Assembly (NCBI GenBank): GCA_963662175.1
Contig: OY759218.1
Location: forward strand, 5,076,001-5,140,000
DNA from: Aradus depressus
Lineage: Eukaryota > Arthropoda > Insecta > Hemiptera > Aradidae
Direction: 5' to 3'
Length of the DNA: 64,000 bases
The notes under the pieces are model-generated. The model was not told the DNA's origin, made no database searches, and saw nothing but the letters and a program-made list of their open reading frames with translations. This document shows, in pieces, positions 27,401 to 41,400 of the stretch (positions within the stretch are counted from its first letter, which is position 1; each line of letters starts with the position of its first letter). The position numbers were made by a program, and so were the translations under genes.

Positions 27401-29411
27401 TTGATGGCCAAATAGAAAAATACACTATGTGACATCTTAAAAATTTGGGAGGGAGGGGGGGGGGGGGGGGGGGGGGTAAGCATAAAAATAATGCTGAATG
27501 ATTAAAGGGTAATCGGATTGTCATGAATTTCACATGTAGTAGTAGTAACTATGTATTCGCTGTGGGGTTCCCTGTTGCAAGACATTTACTAGCTGTGATG
27601 CCCTGCGTTCCTAATTACGTACTAACTGTGGGGTCCGCTGTTGCAAAGCGCTAGCAGTGTGGCCCAGCGTATCTAACTACGTACTAGCTGTGGGGTCCGC
27701 CGTTGCAAAACACATACTAGCTGTGATGACCAGTGGTTCTAACTACGTACTAGCTGTGGGGTCCGCTGTTGCAAGGCACTTAATAGCGGTAGGGCCCAGC
27801 GTTCCTAAAAACATACTATCTGTGGGGTCCGCTGTTGCAAGGCACTTACTAGCTGTGATGCCCAGCGTTCCTAACTTCGTACTAGCTGTGGGGTCCGCTG
27901 TGGCGAGGCACATACTAGCTGTGGTGACCAGCGTTCCAAACTACGTACTAGCTGTGGGGTCCGCCGTCGCAAGGCACATACTAGCTGTGATGCCCAGCAT
28001 TCCCAACTACGTACTAGGTGGGGGGTCCGCCGTTGCAAGGCATATACTACCTGTGGTGCCGAGCGTTCCTAACTACGTACTACCTGTGGTGCCCAGCGTT
28101 CCTAACTACGTACTAGCTGTGGTGCCCAGCGTTGCGAGGCACATACTAGCTGTGGTCACAAGCGTTATTAAGTACGCACTGGCTAGGACGTCCAGCGACG
28201 CTAAGTATTCACTAGCTATGGTTTCCGCCGTTGAAAGGCGCATACTAGCTGTGGTGCCCAGGGGTCCTAAAAACTTACTAGCGTTACTACATACAGTTGA
28301 AGAACTATAAGCCTTATTCCGTATGAATAATTGAAAATTATAACATCATGAATGTATTGTCGAGGAACTGAATTGCCTTATAGGAGATATTGGGAGAAAA
28401 GTCAAAGTTCCCCGGGCAACGCTGGGTATTACTGCTAGTACATTATATAGTTAATGTGAAGAGAGCTGATGAGTAACAGATGACTGCTGATATCTTTGAT
28501 AAATGGGAGGTATGTAGGTTAATAGTTTACATGGCCTTCCTTAGACTACTGGACTAGCAGATATGCTATCAAGGTATATTTTGCAACGAAAAGTGCAGTT
28601 AGTTTAATTAGTTATAACATTATCAAAAATAATTTTAAACAGGGTACTTCAGATTCGGTACAACTTTAAAATTTCAAAATGGACCCTATACTTTCTGTCA
28701 CACCATTTTAAATGTTTAATTTCATTAAAAATAATTGGAACTGGGGAACTATATTGCCGATGGTTCACTACATTTTGAAAATTCTTGTTGTCGGAAGAAT
28801 ATTCTAAAGGAATAAATATCCAAACAGTTGCTTGTCAGTATTTTATTATCTTGATCAGATACACAACTGTCTAGTGTAATAAACAGTTTTTTTTGTTTTC
28901 AGACTGGAGCAGATGACCACGTTTGGATTGTTCTGGACGGCCCGGTGGATGCTGTATGGATTGAGAATTTGAATTCGGTTCTTGACGACAATAAAACGCT
29001 AACTCTGGCAAATGGGGACCGAATTGTGATGGCCGCTAACTCAAAATTGGTTTTTGAACCAGACAATGTTGACAACGCCTCCCCAGCCACTGTATCTCGG
29101 ATGGGAATGGTCTTTCTCTCGTCTTCTGTACTTCCCTGGCGTCCAATCTTGGAGGTAAAATAGATGATTAAGATGAAAATATAAGGAGCAGGTCGGGGTG
29201 TAGGTTGAGATTCAACTGAACATGGATGTGTTGAAACATAAGTATGAGATCTAGATTCAGGTATGATCGAGTACCTCATAGCAAAATACCTGAGCATCAA
29301 ACTTCTTTAATCCACTGTGAAACACTGACGGAGCCCCATCACTGCAAGCTGAACTTGACTTATGTGCACTCCCATTGATACGTGTGATTAATAATAATAA
29401 TAATAATCTTT

Positions 29412-29461
<50 letters not shown>

Positions 29462-32400
29462 TAATTCATGGTTTCCAGATTTACTTTGTGAAGCTCCATT
29501 CTAGGAATAGATAATTAAAATACACAATTTCCTTGTCAAACTTCTCTATATATTCTCAAATACTCAACTAGTTTCGCCGTGTTAAGGCATTATCAAGAGT
29601 CACTTACAAACTGACAGAATTGGTTGACAGGGTAGAAGGTACAGTTATGGAGGGGGTTTTTGTGACTCTTACGCCCCGGAATCTCACAAATATGCATACT
29701 TCAAGTCCATGGTACATAGATGCTTCTCATTGCCTCTAACGAACACAAACAAAAAACAAGAAATAGCCAAATTAAAGCAAATTGCAGCAGGCAATAACTT
29801 TAATACCAGTATAATAGACAAACTAATATCTAGTAAATTAAAACAGATAACTTATCATAATATCTACCCTAAACCACAAACAGAAAAATGTAATTATTAC
29901 TCTATCCCTTACACTGGTATATTATCCCAAATAATAAAAAAGAAATTAAGTAAGCATAACTTAAATCCAGCCTTCAAATCCAACCCCAATCTGGGTAGAA
30001 TATTATTTAATTCAAAAGAAAAAATAGATTTAATGGATAAATGTGGAGTGTATCAATTGGAATGCCCAGAATGTAATGCCAAATACGCGGGACAGACAGG
30101 GAGATCCTTTAAGATTAGATACAGGGAACACACAAGAAATACAAACTCCAACACTTCCTCATTTCACCAACATCTCACACAAACAGGACATACCATAGAC
30201 ACACAACACAAACCAACTATAATACATATCTGCCAAAAAGGTCCACTTTTGAATTTACTGGAAGCGGTAGAAATAAATAAACTGAACAAAAATAACGATA
30301 TTGTAATGCTAAATGAACAAATAGAACTGAACCATTCCCCCCTTCTTAATTTAAATATCAAGTAGCTAAGAGTCTGATGATTGTGGAAATGTTTTGCCAA
30401 CTGACATTCAGAGAATACTAAATTTTTCATTTGATGTTTTAATTTGTCTTTAAATTCTGTGTATTTGTTTTTATTCACTTTAATATTTATTATATTTTAC
30501 ATTTATATAATTCATGAGTCATACCTATATAAATACCAACACTTTACTGTTAGATTCGCTTTATTAGATTTTATATATATATATATTTTTCTTTCTTTTT
30601 TATTTTATATTTATTATTATCTTGTAAATATCTGTTTATTGGAATGTATAGAGTAACAAAAACAAGGGATTCCCCGTCATTACCTAAAAAACCCCTCCAT
30701 AACTGTACCTTCTACCCTGTCAACCAATTCTGTCAGTTTGTAAGTGACTCTTGATAATGCCTTAACACGGCGAAACTAGTTGAGTATTTGAGAATATATA
30801 GTGAAGTTTGACAAAGAAATTGTGTATTTTAATTATCTATTCCTAATAATCTTTATTTCCGTTAGACCGTAACATGGTATTTGAATTTGTCATACAATTT
30901 TGTGCATCAAAATAGCTTATAAATTATATACAGCACCGGACAATAAACCTTAGAATACAAATAAATATAAGATGAATAATAATAATTTTTTTAAATAAAT
31001 AATTAATAGAAGATAAATATCACATTCCTAATATATTAGAAGTGGTACCTACTATCTATGTTTTTAATTATAGTTATATTTATATTTCTTTATATTAATC
31101 TTTCAGGACGATATATCGGTGCGATCACGGGCCCCTTCCTCATGTTACAAGGAGGGAAATATAGAAAAAAGAGAGCGAAAATATATAAATATATACAAAA
31201 ATATATAAATAAATTAACAAATATCAATGAAGTAAATAGTATATAACTAAAACAAATAATTATAATAATAAAAACATCAAACAGAACTAATTACAATAGA
31301 AATTATAGGATATTAGTGGAGGATCTTTGCCAAGAAAATAAAAATTAAATGTTGCGAAACACTTTTTAATTATTTTTTCCTTTTTGAATAACAAAAAAAA
31401 TCCGTTTCCGAATAGAGGGTTTCCTCTTATATAAAGATCTTTAATTGGATTTTAAATGTTTTTATTGCTTTCAAGTTGTGGTGAAGGGTATTAAAGAAAT
31501 TGATTTGTTTATGAGCCATACTTTTTTCAAAAAACAATATTTAGTTATTTAAAATTCTTTTTTTTTCTTGGAATCATAATCATGTCTAGTATTGTTGAGA
31601 CGGAAAATATTTATATTTTTTCTAATGACCGTTAATGTTTCAGATATAAACAGTGAAAATTTAATTATTTAAGTTGATGAAAGATTTAAAGTTTTCAAGT
31701 TTATTAAATATCTCTGTGCAGCTCTGTTTCGACAATGAAGCTACACCTCGTACCTGCTCGTTATGTTTTTACCCTTAGTTATAATAATGCTAAACTTTTA
31801 TCAACTCACTCATTGTCTCACTCATCGAAATACAAATCCACTTCCAGTAGTCGTAGAGAGTTAGGATTTTTTTTTCGTAAAATCTGGAAAAACCAGGGAA
31901 CAACTAGAAAGGTTTGGGATTGATATTCCCTCGTTGAGCAATGGTAGCGGCGTATGTTTTTAGAAGATATCGTTCTAAAAATACAAATGTGGTGTATGAA
32001 ATGAGAGCTATCGACGCCCGCAACATGTCTCTGATTCCTGGAAATTTGGGTACTTTGGAAAATTGTCTTCTTCTTCTGAGACTAGACCTGAGATATCAGA
32101 TGGAAGGTGTTAATGCCATTAACATGAATATCAATTTTATTCTTAAAATTGTGAGAGGAAATGGCGAAAAAGTGACCTTATATGAAGTTGATACGCACTG
32201 CATCAATTAAAAACATCGGTTTATTTTTTATATGTCCTCTAGAACCTATGTAGGCAAACAGAAGCAGGCGAGGCGGGGGGGGGGGGGGGGGGGGTCAGGG
32301 AGGCGGACTTGGCGGCCGAAATCGTTTTACCTCCTGAGATATCCGTAGATGTGATGTTATGTTTTCATCGAAATTAGTCAAGTAAATATCTAATTCTATC

Positions 32401-35400
32401 TAATCAAAGTAAATAATTATAACTGAGCAAATAAATACACCGACGACCTAATTATTTAATTTTTAAACAATGATTTTAATGTGATATAGGCCTGGCTCAG
32501 AAAAAGGTCAAACGAAGCTGAAACATTCTCAAAATTATTTGATGCCATTTACGATGACGCCTTTTTCTACCTGGAAACTAAACTGAAAGCCAAAATGCGT
32601 ATACTGGAAGCGTTATACATCCGCCAATGTGTCGACTTACTAGATGGACTTTTGATGATTAAGAAAAACCATGAATCAGATACTGATATTTTAGGAAAAT
32701 CCCAGGCTGAAGTGGAATCTCGTAAGTATCCATGTGTTAGCTAATTAGTTTTCATTGAATTATTACCAAATCAATCTTAATCTTACTCAATCCAATGCAT
32801 TATTTATAGTTCCTCTCTTCTTCTAAAAAAGGATAACTTGATAAAGAAATTACTTTTTTTTTAATGCTAGACTACTTGAATGTAACGGTTAACATTTTAG
32901 TGCGCTACTCATAAAAGCGTGTTTTTTAGTTTTAAACTATAACTTCTTTTTAACGTTTGCTCGATTTACGTGAAAACGAATTAATGTGGCGTGTACGGAA
33001 ATGGTTCCTAAATAATAGCATCATTAATCACAGTGACATGGGGTGTCTGTATAGCGATGTTCCCCCCCTAAGAAAGGCGTAGAAAGGGGGAGGAAACTCC
33101 GTTTATTGCAAATAATCCAAACATGAAAGTACATTGATGTTGATTTACCGACCTTTTTTTAAATAGGTATATATATTTTTGTGTGGAAAGCCTCAAATAC
33201 TGACACCGTATTAGAATACACTGAATTTTACTTTTATTTTAGGAGTGTTCACACCCAGACATCTAGAAAGATTATTCTTATTTTCTGTTATGTGGAGCTT
33301 AGGATCAGTTCTTGAACTTAAAGAAAGGGAAAAACTAGAAGCTTTTATGCTTAAGCATCCTTCGAAGCTTGCGTGGCCGTTCAAGCTGGTAAGTTGGTTT
33401 CATTGTAAGAAAACCAAAAACTTAAGAAGACAGTATTTTTTTAGTATTTCCATTGTTCTAATGGTATAGACTTTATCGCTTTCTTTTAATTCAAATCCAA
33501 TTTGATGCTTATAATTTTAAAACATTCTACATTTTGTCCGTTTTCCTACAGTCATGGTGACATACATTGTATAAAATAGGATATTTTCTTACAATATCAA
33601 TCAATTTCTTACGAAACACTATTTTAAACTCTCGCGAATATCGCAGTGGCAATGAAAAAACCCGTGCACGCGACGAAACTATATGAAATGCTACAGTTTT
33701 GCAAGTGGCCGGGTGGTAGTATACGGAGACTCGTACTCCGTCATGTCCAATGGTTGGGCGTCAACGTAGCGAAGCCAAACATTCGCCACTCCTGCTAATT
33801 TTATGAGTTGGTCCAGGAAGGCTCTCCGCTTGCACGAGCTGATCTGTAACTATTGCTAAAAATATCAGTGATAAAAGGGAGGTGTGTAGTCCACTAGATC
33901 GTGTACATGGCCTTCCTTGGACTTGTCACATAGCTGCAGCTCAAAATACATATACTACTATTGCGAAAAGTGTCATTTTTGTCCGATTGACGTAAATTTC
34001 ATGTTTTTTTTGGCTCATAATTTAGTTACGTTTATTAACTTTCTTTTTCTAAAAATTTTCCAGGATGAAACAGACACTATTTTTGAATATTTGGTTGATG
34101 AAAGTGGCGAATGGACTCATTGGAACACTCAAGTAGAGGAATACATTTACCCGAGTAATGAAGTACCCGAATTCGCAACTATTCTTGTACCGAATGTGGA
34201 TAATGTACGAACAACTTTTTTGATTGATCTGATTGCTAAACAGGGAAAAGGAGTTCTACTAATAGGTAAGCAAAAAGGATCTAAAAACTTACCTAGAGTA
34301 CCTTTTTTTTTTTGGAAAGCTCTTTAAATACATGTTCATAATTATTCAGAAAAGACTTATCCCATTATTCCCCATAGCGTAGGCCGGAGTTCCTTCGATT
34401 TATCTTTACCTGTACGTTCCAAAAAGTATCTTCTACGTCACATTTGTTTCAGGCGAACAAGGTACTGCAAAAACTGTGATGTTGAAGGGTTACATGTCTC
34501 GCTATGATCCAGAATTTCATTTGAACAAAAGTTTGAACTTTTCTTCTGCTACCACTCCAAATATGTTCCAGGTATAACACTCATATACATGTATAATTTT
34601 ATATTATTTTATAGGTATAGTAGACCTTAACCCTTATATTTATCTTTTTCTGTTGGAATATACATATACATATATATTTTTTTAAATTTCGCGTACACGC
34701 TTTCTTCAAAACTTATATGACCACAAAGGGTGTTTATATCCCTCCTCGTCGGAGGAATGAGCGTTTGTTGAAAAATATAGGAATGGTATTTGTTATTGGT
34801 ACATTGGTGAAAAAAAACTTGAGAGACCCACACCTTAGGTCATATGTGGGCAACAACCGGCCCGCTGTAAGACTTGGTACGGCCCGCGAGACATTTTGAA
34901 AAACCCAATTTAAAAAAAAAAAATAATATTACACTACTTACTCACACTCACTCCAAATTAAGAAGATCGAGTAGGATGGGGTTTGTCGCTTGCTCCTGCG
35001 GAATCAAGTGAGCGAGCAAGGCAAGTGAGGAAAATTTCATGTCATCGCGTGTTTGTTTATGGTCAATAAATTTGCGTATTTTTTTTGTGTTTTTAATGTG
35101 CGTGTGAAATTCCAAATTTCGCGATTTAATTATAATATTCTACCAATTTTTTTTCATTTCATTTTGCTATTTTAAAAAATTGTATTATAATAACATTGTC
35201 TTATTATTTCATGTATGATATCTATCGCTAAAAATTATGAGCACTACTTTAAAGTCCGACGTTATTTTATTTTGAACCATCTACGCGGCCCGCGAACGTA
35301 TTTGCACACTAAAGCTTGGCCCGCAACATGTCAAAGGTTGCCCATACATTAGGGTAGTTCGAAATTTTTTTTTTTTTTTTCAGATCGCTATAGTGCACAA

Positions 35401-38400
35401 AAGTTGCCATTGGTATAAACGTGAAAAAAGCACTAATTATTATTTTTTTATTAATTTGTCTTCCGGTCGCGCGATGCCATCGAAGTTAGCAAAAAATTGA
35501 GAAAAACCTTAATTTTTCATAATTTTTTTAAGCACGCCAGATGGTTTTAATTGCGTTCCTATACCATGAATTCACTACTTTAAGTATGTACAATCAATAT
35601 ATATGCCCTTATTATACATTTTTTTCATATCTTCCGGTCGCGCAACATAGTACCAAATGAGTAAAATTAGTAGTTTTTGCAAAATTTCAAAGTTTGACTG
35701 TTTAGTACATTTTAATCATATGACTTTTAGAGATGCTATAGTTTAATTCTATTACAATAATATATTTAAAATCCAAGCATATAAGATAAACTTTGATATT
35801 CAAGTGAAATTCGGTCGCGCAGCTTCGTCGAAAAGAGCAGAGTAGCCTACCTGGACAGAGAGGCGAGGCGGTTTCCTTTCAGATAATTTAGAAATTGTCT
35901 AATAGTAAATATTTGGTAATTTCTTTGTTTCAATATTCAATTGTTGGTGCAGCTCTTCGCTCATTTTGTTTACAAAACGACCCAGAACTCACCACGGGGA
36001 GGTGGCTGCACTTCGAGTTCCACCCACACCCTACCCAACCAACCATCCAATGTAGGGTGTGTTATTTATAATATGTACAAATTTATTTCGCTTTCTCTCT
36101 CTTTATGTTTCCTTTCTAGTCTTTATCTATCGATAAACATCGAAATTCGGATTTGTGTGAAAAGTTGGCATCGCTGAGTAATAATAAAACAACTGGTTTT
36201 GCAAACATTACATCTTTCTATACTGATAAACATCACAAGATGTGAGGTGATACAATAAACAGATGAACTATGTCTCACATTAGAAATAAACCTGAGGATG
36301 GTGTCATGCCAAAACTGGTAGTTTATGTGTACATTTCTTGTGAAATAGACAATATTTAGAAAAAACTTAGTTTGTCTAACTTATTTATAATTGAATATAC
36401 TTTTACATGTATTATAGTTGAATATTTATTTATTTATTTTTATTTTTTTTATTTATTTTTTTTAGCGTATCATAGAAAGTTATGTGGAAAAAAGAAGCGG
36501 GACAACTTATGGACCTCCAAATAACCGAAAAATGACCATATTCGTTGATGATATAAACATGCCAGTTATCAATGAATGGGGCGATCAAGTGACCAATGAA
36601 GTCGTGCGACAATTGATGGAAATGGTTGGATTTTACTCATTAGATAAACCTGGTGAATTTTTGAATGTGATTGATTTGCAATTTGTGGCGGCTATGATAC
36701 ACCCGGGTGGAGGTCGTAACGATATTCCACCCAGACTTAAAAGACGTTTTAACATCTTCAACTGTACACTACCATCTGAAAAATCGATGGATAAAATATT
36801 TAGTGAGTTTTTTCTAATATATTATTATTATAGACCGAGCGAAGCGAGCCCTTTTACTTTGGCACGCTTAGATCCAAGTTTGTTTGTTTGTGTTGGTATG
36901 TTAGCGATATCTGTTCCAGCTGGTCTCACATTTTCACACAATTTTACATAAATGTTTGTACGGCGGACAGAACCCTATAGTTTTCGGTAATGATTAAACG
37001 AAATTATAAAAGCCAGGATACTACTATTTATATGCGCCCCCTTTTCCAGAATGAATGTTCGTTTTTGTTAATATTTTGAAATAGTTTTCGCTTGCTTATG
37101 ATCAACTGTATATTGTCCATTGGTTTAGTGATACAGTCCATTTCTTTTGGAAGAAAGCTAAATCTACGAATATTACACGTAATAATTCCGATAAATAATT
37201 CAAACAATTTAAAGAACTTCTGAAGTAAATAAAATAATGAAATAATAAATAGTTTTCTGGCAAAAATATAGAAAATTATATTCTTTTTGACTCAGGTTAT
37301 ATTCATGACTCAACATCTTTTTTTTGTGGGTTGTCCGTTTTTGAGTTAAAAAGGAACCTATGTATAAACATGCAGACAGGTACACACGCTAAATTATACA
37401 ATTTCTGAAAACATTGTCATGAAACTTTTTGTTTAGAGCTTACGTGTGGCAACTCGCCCGTTCTTCTGCATAAAGATCTGTAATTTGGGATTTTTTCAGG
37501 TGTCCTTGGGGAAGGATATTTCTGCAGTTCAAGATTTAAAGCCGATGTTGTAGAGTTCGTTCCAAAATTGATACCACTGACTAGATATATATGGCAACGA
37601 ACCAAGGTCAAAATGTTGCCAACCCCAGCCAAATTTCATTATGTATTCAACCTTCGGGATTTGTCCCGAATTTGGGAAGGAATGCTCCATATTGAAGACC
37701 CTCAAGTGAATGGCATTATTACCATGTTGAAACTGTGGAAACATGAATGCACCCGTGTTGTTGCAGACAGGTGAGTTTTTTTTCTAATTGCGTGTTATTG
37801 TTAGGTATGGTTCGATCTATAAAAGGCTCAATGAGAACCTGTCATATCCGGATGACATGGTTATTACTGGGCGAACGAAGGCTGCATTGGTGTGGACTTT
37901 CCAGGAGAGTGAAGGAGCCCAGGTCTTCTGGTCACCGAGTGCAAGACTAAGTATATATAACAACGAGGATGGAAATTGTGTTTGGGGATTGCAGGTGTGA
38001 CCGGTTAGATAGTTTAAGTACCTGTGAGCCCTTAACGCCGAGAAGAACGATGTTAGAGAAGAAATCGAAGCGAGGATATCGACCGGGAATAATAGATATT
38101 ACCGGTCCCAGCAGAAGGTGCTTGGTTCGAGATTATGAGACGTCAAAATTACCATGTACCATGAAACCTGGGTCCTGATTAGGAAGGACGAAATCTTGCT
38201 CAATTTGTCGGACAGGAAGATGTTGAGGAAGATATAGGGCCCTATTTGTGAGAAGGATATATTAAGAATAAGAACCAACTGAGATCTGAGAGACCTGTAC
38301 AAGAAGCTGGATCTGGTGGCTTTCAAGCAAGAGAGGTTGCAATGGCTGGGACATCTACAGAGGATGGAGCCAGACAAAATCTCGAGGAGGATATAGGAGC

Positions 38401-41400
38401 GGTCCAGAGAAGACGAGGGAGTCCCTACTTAAGTTGGCTGGAGGACAATCTCAGGACGATGGGCGTGAGAAGGTGTAGACGGCTGGCGGAGGATCGTTGC
38501 GGAGGCCCAGCATCTACAAGAACCGTATTACCAGGGAAATTAGGTAAAGTAAATTAGGTATGGGCTGTTACTTTTTTTTTTTGTAATTGCTTACTCTCGT
38601 TACGTCACCTCCAAATTTCCCAATATTATTATTTAGTTTTTTGGGGTTATAAATAATGGATGTTGAAGGTTGCCCACTTGAAGCGGAATGACGAAATACT
38701 ATACTCAGATTTTTAAGTAAAACTGCTTAGCTCATTTTATTTTCGCTCCTATTCTAGTGTACCCTTTGAACTTTGCAAATCTAATAATATACTATAGTAT
38801 AATAATTTCTATTTTTTCTAGATTTACTGAAGAAGCGGACCGAGACTGGTTTGAAAAGAATATGACACATTGTGTAACCAGGTCTTTGAATAAAGAGGAA
38901 CTGAAAGCCTATACTGCTGAACATAGTTACTTCGTGGATTTTCTTAGAGACCCCCCTGAGCCGACAGGGGATGAACCTGACGATTTTGTTTTGGAAGCAC
39001 CGAAAATTTATGAGGAAATATATAGGTATTTACGTTTTACATATCTGTAGTATATCTGGTGATGACCGGGAGTACTTGACGTTCTATTAATTAGTTGGAA
39101 GTATAAAGGGAAGGATGATCAATTCAAGCATTGACGCGTTCCGTAGTTGAAGATTCTCATGTTCGCATGGAGTTGAGAAGGTGCGGAAAGCTTTAGCAGA
39201 AATAAACCAACTTAGAAAAGAATTCGGCCTCCTCCTCAAAGCTATTGTTCCGATTTGATCCGATATATTTTTGTTCGAAAGTTTCCTCTATGAAAAAATT
39301 CATGAAATTTTTTTTCTAGATTTTTAGTATCAAAATTATTCAAGTTAGAGAGAAGGCGGAGGTCAAATTTTGCCCTCACATTTTCTTCTCTCATGTCGAC
39401 TTCTTGTATCGTTCATTTATTATAAAAAATATCCCTAAAACAATCCCACATATATTTTGGCAAGAGAAAGATTCATACCATAATTTATCTACAAAGAGTA
39501 ACAGGGCACAATCTCAAATGTTATCATTTTTTTAAGCGTAATTCCCTTCATCATACATCTTTATTTAGAAAGTTTTGTGTTACCGAATAAGAGCGGTTTC
39601 ACGTCTGAATGTTTTTATTAAACTCAGTATTACAATATTTATGTTTATTTTATTAATTTTTTTTTTCAGTTGGGAATTTTTGGTAGACAAATTACACCAG
39701 TACATGAGCGGATATAATGAAGTGATTCGAGGTTCACCCATGGATCTTGTATTTTTCCATGACGCTATGGTTCATCTTATGGTGATTTCTCGAATAATAA
39801 GAACCCCTCGAGGCAGTGCTATGTTAGTCGGGGTCGGTGGATCCGGAAAACAGTCTGTGACGAAATTGGCGTCTTTTATAGCGAACTACAAGACCCATCA
39901 GATTACATTGACCAGGTAAAAACAGTATTTACTAATTCTAATGAACGTAGACTAATGTTTTATCACTAAAGAAGAAAACACTACATAATATATTTCTAAA
40001 CATAAATTACGAATTCGAGTGCGTAGCACGAAATTACGAATTTTGTTAAGTTTCGCCCCACCTACAGAGTGTAATCTTCTTTTGTCTTTTATTCAGTCAA
40101 GCATTAATGATTAACAAAAAAAAAGTGTTAAAATAATCAATTTCATGTTCATTTTATAATGAAACTGCCTTTTAAATGATAAGTATAAGGTTTGAGTATT
40201 TCAAACTCCGATGCACTAAACGATGTCATCAATCGGTTTGAGTGAACCAAACTTCGCCGGATTGTCTTGTGGAATAGTTTCCTATAATATAAAGAACATT
40301 GCTAAAACAAACCACCGACAAACTACCACCATGAGTATGTTTTATTTCAGTTGCTGCTCTTTAGTGTGATCGATGTTTTCCTTATATTGAGCATATTCTT
40401 TTTGCAGAACACATTATAAGAGTCGACCTCAGTGTTTTATAACCTTTGGTCCAGTCTGGACGTCTGCAAATAAAATAAAAGATACTGATGATGGGAGTTA
40501 TTCCCGAAACGTCGGTTTGTTAGCTTGTAAAGACCAAAAATAAGTTGGGAGAATATTAAAGCTGGGGAGAAAATATACATTATTATAAATTGAAAATTTC
40601 CTTATACCAAAAATTATAAATTATTTACAAGGGGAACTTTTTTTCTTGTTATTTTATTTTAATCTAATTTGTGGTCTTGTGAAGGTCTTACAACGTTGGA
40701 AACTTTATGGATGATCTGAAATTGCTGTACAGAACTGCTGGAGCTGATTGTCTGGGCATTTCATTCATATTTACTGACAACGATGTGAAGGATGAAGCAT
40801 TTCTAGAGTTTTTGAATAACATTCTAAGTGCTGGTGAAGTAAGTTATGATATATACTGTAGCATTATCAGGATACGACCGATTATTTGCGATACAATCGG
40901 GTTTATAATAAATAAATGAGGTTGCGAGAAGCCGCCACCAGAGACAGTAGCAGCACTATCCAGAGGCTCTACTTGGGTCAGAGAGAAATAATTCAACTTT
41001 TAGCGGATGCTCCTTAAGCGTTTCCTTACTTCTTAAGCGAGAGTTTTCAATTCTCTCATATGGTTCATTATTGAACGTATTTGAGGACATCCGGACAATT
41101 ACACCCATTTGGGTCGGAGTGATCACATCCTTTGTTCATCGGAGACGCTAGACATTTACCTTCGCCATAGAAGAGATATACCATCTGAGACATCACCTAC
41201 CCATTAAGATGTATCGACATCTCAGGACAAAGTCCGCCTATTGATTTCAACACAACACTCCAAGGAATGTGGAATTCAACAAATAAGGTTTCATTTCTTA
41301 AACATTTATTTACTGCCAATAGAGCCTTATAAGGAATCAGTGATGTCCTTCAGACAGATTTTAAATTGTCACCTTTCGCCCATGAGGCTTCAATATTAAA

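Noticed and set aside
28899..29300. 133-codon ORF on the - strand
   Set aside because: Antisense shadow of dynein exon 22.
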